This document shows, piece by piece, positions 62,219 to 64,000 of a DNA stretch of 64,000 nt; position 1 is the stretch's first letter; every line of letters starts with the position of its first letter. Both the position numbers and the translations under genes were made by a program. The stretch spans positions 1-64,000 of the forward strand of contig NZ_AQHR01000085.1 in the NCBI RefSeq assembly GCF_000390185.1, written 5' to 3'. This DNA comes from Lunatimonas lonarensis (GTDB lineage Bacteria > Bacteroidota > Bacteroidia > Cytophagales > Cyclobacteriaceae). The notes under the pieces are model-generated. The model searched no databases. It was not told the DNA's origin and saw only the letters and a list, made by a program, of their open reading frames with translations.

Positions 62219-63463
62219 TTACTCGTATCGAAGGGATTCAATCGGATCCAATTTGCTGGCTTTATAGGCCGGAATAAAACCGGAAAGTAAACCGACCAGA
62301 ACGCAAATACAAAAGGCCACGATAATCCAAAGCCAAGGAATGAGAAAACCTCCCGGCCCGACCAGATTACCGACCAAATTGCCGATGGAAATGCCTGAAA
62401 CCACCCCCAATATACCTCCTAGGATACAAATGACAATGGCTTCTATCAAAAACTGCTGACGAATACGAAGCGGCGTGGCTCCTAGCGCCTTTCGTATTCC
62501 GATCTCACGGGTACGCTCGGTTACCGATACCAACATAATATTCATTAGCCCTATGGCCGCTCCAAGCAATGTGATAAAACCTATACCGAACCCTCCAATT
62601 CGAAGAAATCCGGCAATTTCTTCCAAACGATCACCCAATGTCTGCGACTTCGCCACCTCAAAGGAATCTTCACTCCCTACGCCATCTCCACGCACCGCAC
62701 GCATGATTCCCGTGGCATGCCCCATTTCATACTCCATCTTTAAAGGATCCGGTGCTGTCACCGTGATGGTATACCGAAAGGTACCACGCCTATCCAGGTT
62801 TTTGGCATTCAACACGGGGATTATGATCGCCCTGTCAGCCCCCGTGTCGCCACCAACCCCTCCCTGTTTCTCCATCACGCCTACAATGGTATATCTCCGG
62901 CCAAAAAACGAAATGAAATCATTTAACGGATCTTCTTCCTTCGAAAAAAGCGCGTTGGCTATCTCCGTTCCTATTACACACACATTATTGCCATATTGAA
63001 GCTCCACATTGCTAAAGCTGCGTCCCTTTTCTACCTTTATTCCATTTATCAGGAAGTAATTTTCATCGCCTCCGGTGATCCTGCTATTGGGGTTGGTTTT
63101 TTTTGACTTACGTTTCACTTCCACTGCCCCACCGACAAACGTGGTAACCGTCGACAGGCCTCTCGCTTCATATCTATCCTGAAAATTTACCGCCTCTCTG
63201 TAGGATACCGGCGGATAGTTCTTTTCAACGATACCAGAGGTTGTCGCCCTGCCCCCTGAAACCCCTTTGGAGCGGATAGTGAAATTATTGGAGCCAAATC
63301 CGGAAAGACTCTCCTCAATCTGTGCTTTCATGGCATCGATCGCTGTCAACATCCCCACCAGGGAAGTGATGCCGACAGCAATGATCAACCCCGTCAAAAT
63401 GGTTCTAAGGAGGTTTGTCTTCACGGACCGAAGGGCTTCCCGAATATTTTCGAACAAATTCAT
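62219..63463 (-). CDS. ABC transporter permease (MacB/FtsX family)
   Basis: A 414-residue permease with the MacB layout: a first helix ([19 protein letters not shown]), a long periplasmic domain (about 50-275), and three C-terminal helices ([52 protein letters not shown]). The motif [17 protein letters not shown] is the FtsX signature. It would couple to an ATPase encoded elsewhere and move a protein, lipid or small molecule out of the cell. It is 10 nt from the GMC gene and probably cotranscribed. Confidence 0.92.
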   Translation of the reverse strand: MNLFENIREALRSVKTNLLRTILTGLIIAVGITSLVGMLTAIDAMKAQIEESLSGFGSNNFTIRSKGVSGGRATTSGIVEKNYPPVSYREAVNFQDRYEARGLSTVTTFVGGAVEVKRKSKKTNPNSRITGGDENYFLINGIKVEKGRSFSNVELQYGNNVCVIGTEIANALFSKEEDPLNDFISFFGRRYTIVGVMEKQGGVGGDTGADRAIIIPVLNAKNLDRRGTFRYTITVTAPDPLKMEYEMGHATGIMRAVRGDGVGSEDSFEVAKSQTLGDRLEEIAGFLRIGGFGIGFITLLGAAIGLMNIMLVSVTERTREIGIRKALGATPLRIRQQFLIEAIVICILGGILGVVSGISIGNLVGNLVGPGGFLIPWLWIIVAFCICVLVGLLSGFIPAYKASKLDPIESLRYE

Positions 63464-63537
63464 ATACTGTTCATTTTAGGACAATTTTCCCGACTATTGG
63501 ACTTTTATAGCCTAATATTAACCAATTTTGAAAAAAA

Positions 63538-63999
63538 TCAATGCATTCTGTCCCCTCTAATTTCCATTTCCTTTAGGATTTGCTTTTCATGGGCCAACCA
63601 TTCGGCCCAGCGTTTCTCCACCTTTTCCTTTGGATAGTAGGTTTTTGCCAAATCGATAAAATTGACGTAGTGGCCTGCTTCAGAAACCATCAGTTCATAG
63701 TAAAACTCCCTAAGCTCCTCATCCTCTAGATTTTTCCAAAGCAATTTAAATCGTTCGCAGCTTCTCGCTTCTATCAGCGCATTCATGAGCAGGTGCTCGG
63801 TCAAATGCTCCATACGGCTACCTCCCTTCAAAATAAAGGATTGGAGCCTGAGCACGTACTCGTCTTTCCTCGGCTTGCCAAAAGGTAGGCCCCGCTTCTT
63901 AAGCTGTCCCATTACCCGCTCAAAATGATCCCACTCTTCTGCCACCACCGGCGTAAGTACTTCAACCAGCTTTTCGAGCTCGGGAAACCGAACAATCAG
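63538..63999 (-). CDS. miaE: tRNA-(ms2io6A37) hydroxylase MiaE-like, N-terminus beyond the window edge
   Basis: The frame runs off the right edge, so only the C-terminal 153 residues are present; the true start lies beyond position 64000. Ferritin-like diiron residues are visible: EEWDHFERVM, a Glu with a His two residues on, and VSEAGHYVNFIDLAKTYY. ARSCERFKLLWKNLED lies between them. This matches MiaE, which hydroxylates the isopentenyl-type modification at tRNA position 37. The apparent GTG start at 63948 is internal, because the upstream frame (ELEKLVEVLTPVVAEEWDHF) continues the family sequence. Confidence 0.85.
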   Translation of the reverse strand: MIVRFPELEKLVEVLTPVVAEEWDHFERVMGQLKKRGLPFGKPRKDEYVLRLQSFILKGGSRMEHLTEHLLMNALIEARSCERFKLLWKNLEDEELREFYYELMVSEAGHYVNFIDLAKTYYPKEKVEKRWAEWLAHEKQILKEMEIRGDRMH

Positions 64000-64000
64000 C

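Noticed and set aside
1-64000. CRISPR arrays, insertion sequences, prophage or integrase genes
   Set aside because: No regularly spaced repeats, transposase, integrase or structural phage gene was recognised by reading the translated frames and gaps.

Overview
The window reads as a piece of a Bacteroidota chromosome, most likely Cytophagales and possibly the Cyclobacteriaceae (the family placement is inference). The support is a SusC/SusD pair with an STN-bearing SusC, a FecR/ECF-sigma pair, many Tat-exported Gfo/Idh/MocA and enolase-superfamily proteins, DUF4136, DUF2490, DUF5916-like and DUF6807 families, scarce Shine-Dalgarno sites, and several TAnnTTTG-type -7 promoter boxes. No rRNA, tRNA, CRISPR array, phage module or insertion sequence was recognised. 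Coding density is high.

Region 1 (94-14970, all minus strand) is the most distinctive part. It holds an ECF sigma factor, an anti-sigma FecR protein, SusC and SusD, and then two consecutive units of an exported RraA-type aldolase followed by an exported mandelate-racemase-type dehydratase. A third exported enolase-superfamily enzyme lies upstream of the sigma gene, and an orphan ECF sigma factor lies at the left edge. No glycoside hydrolase, polysaccharide lyase or sulfatase is visible. The layout resembles a polysaccharide-utilization locus whose degradative enzymes have been replaced by acid-sugar dehydratases and pyruvate-type aldolases acting outside the cytoplasm.

Region 2 (15209-24597, plus strand) carries a ZIP metal transporter, a CE7-type esterase, a ceramidase-like exported protein, a BASS symporter, a lactonase-type beta-propeller, the tRNA modification pair mnmA/truC, and a sugar-type MFS transporter.

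Region 3 (24793-39402) is a sugar-acid catabolic area. A TRAP transporter (dctM, dctQ, dctP) and a KDG kinase are read leftward. Altronate dehydratase, an SDR oxidoreductase and mannonate dehydratase are read rightward from a shared divergent region that contains a 20-bp LacI-like palindrome. The rightward run continues with three Tat-exported Gfo/Idh/MocA oxidoreductases, a DUF6807 protein and an SSS symporter.

Region 4 (39405-48353) contains the 5-oxoprolinase genes pxpA, pxpB and pxpC with mutual overlaps, a DUF2490 outer-membrane-like protein, two DUF4136 proteins, a DUF5916-like beta-barrel protein and a ribulokinase. Region 5 (48478-58714) carries an NYN/LOTUS protein, a large hybrid histidine kinase, a response regulator adjoining a circularly permuted ATP-grasp-like enzyme, a TauE/SafE permease, a beta-helix protein and an alpha/beta hydrolase. 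Region 6 (58726-64000) has nhaA, a GMC oxidoreductase, a MacB/FtsX-type permease and a miaE-like gene cut by the window edge. Three intergenic regions share a 35-nt motif with conserved internal spacing that no gene explains.
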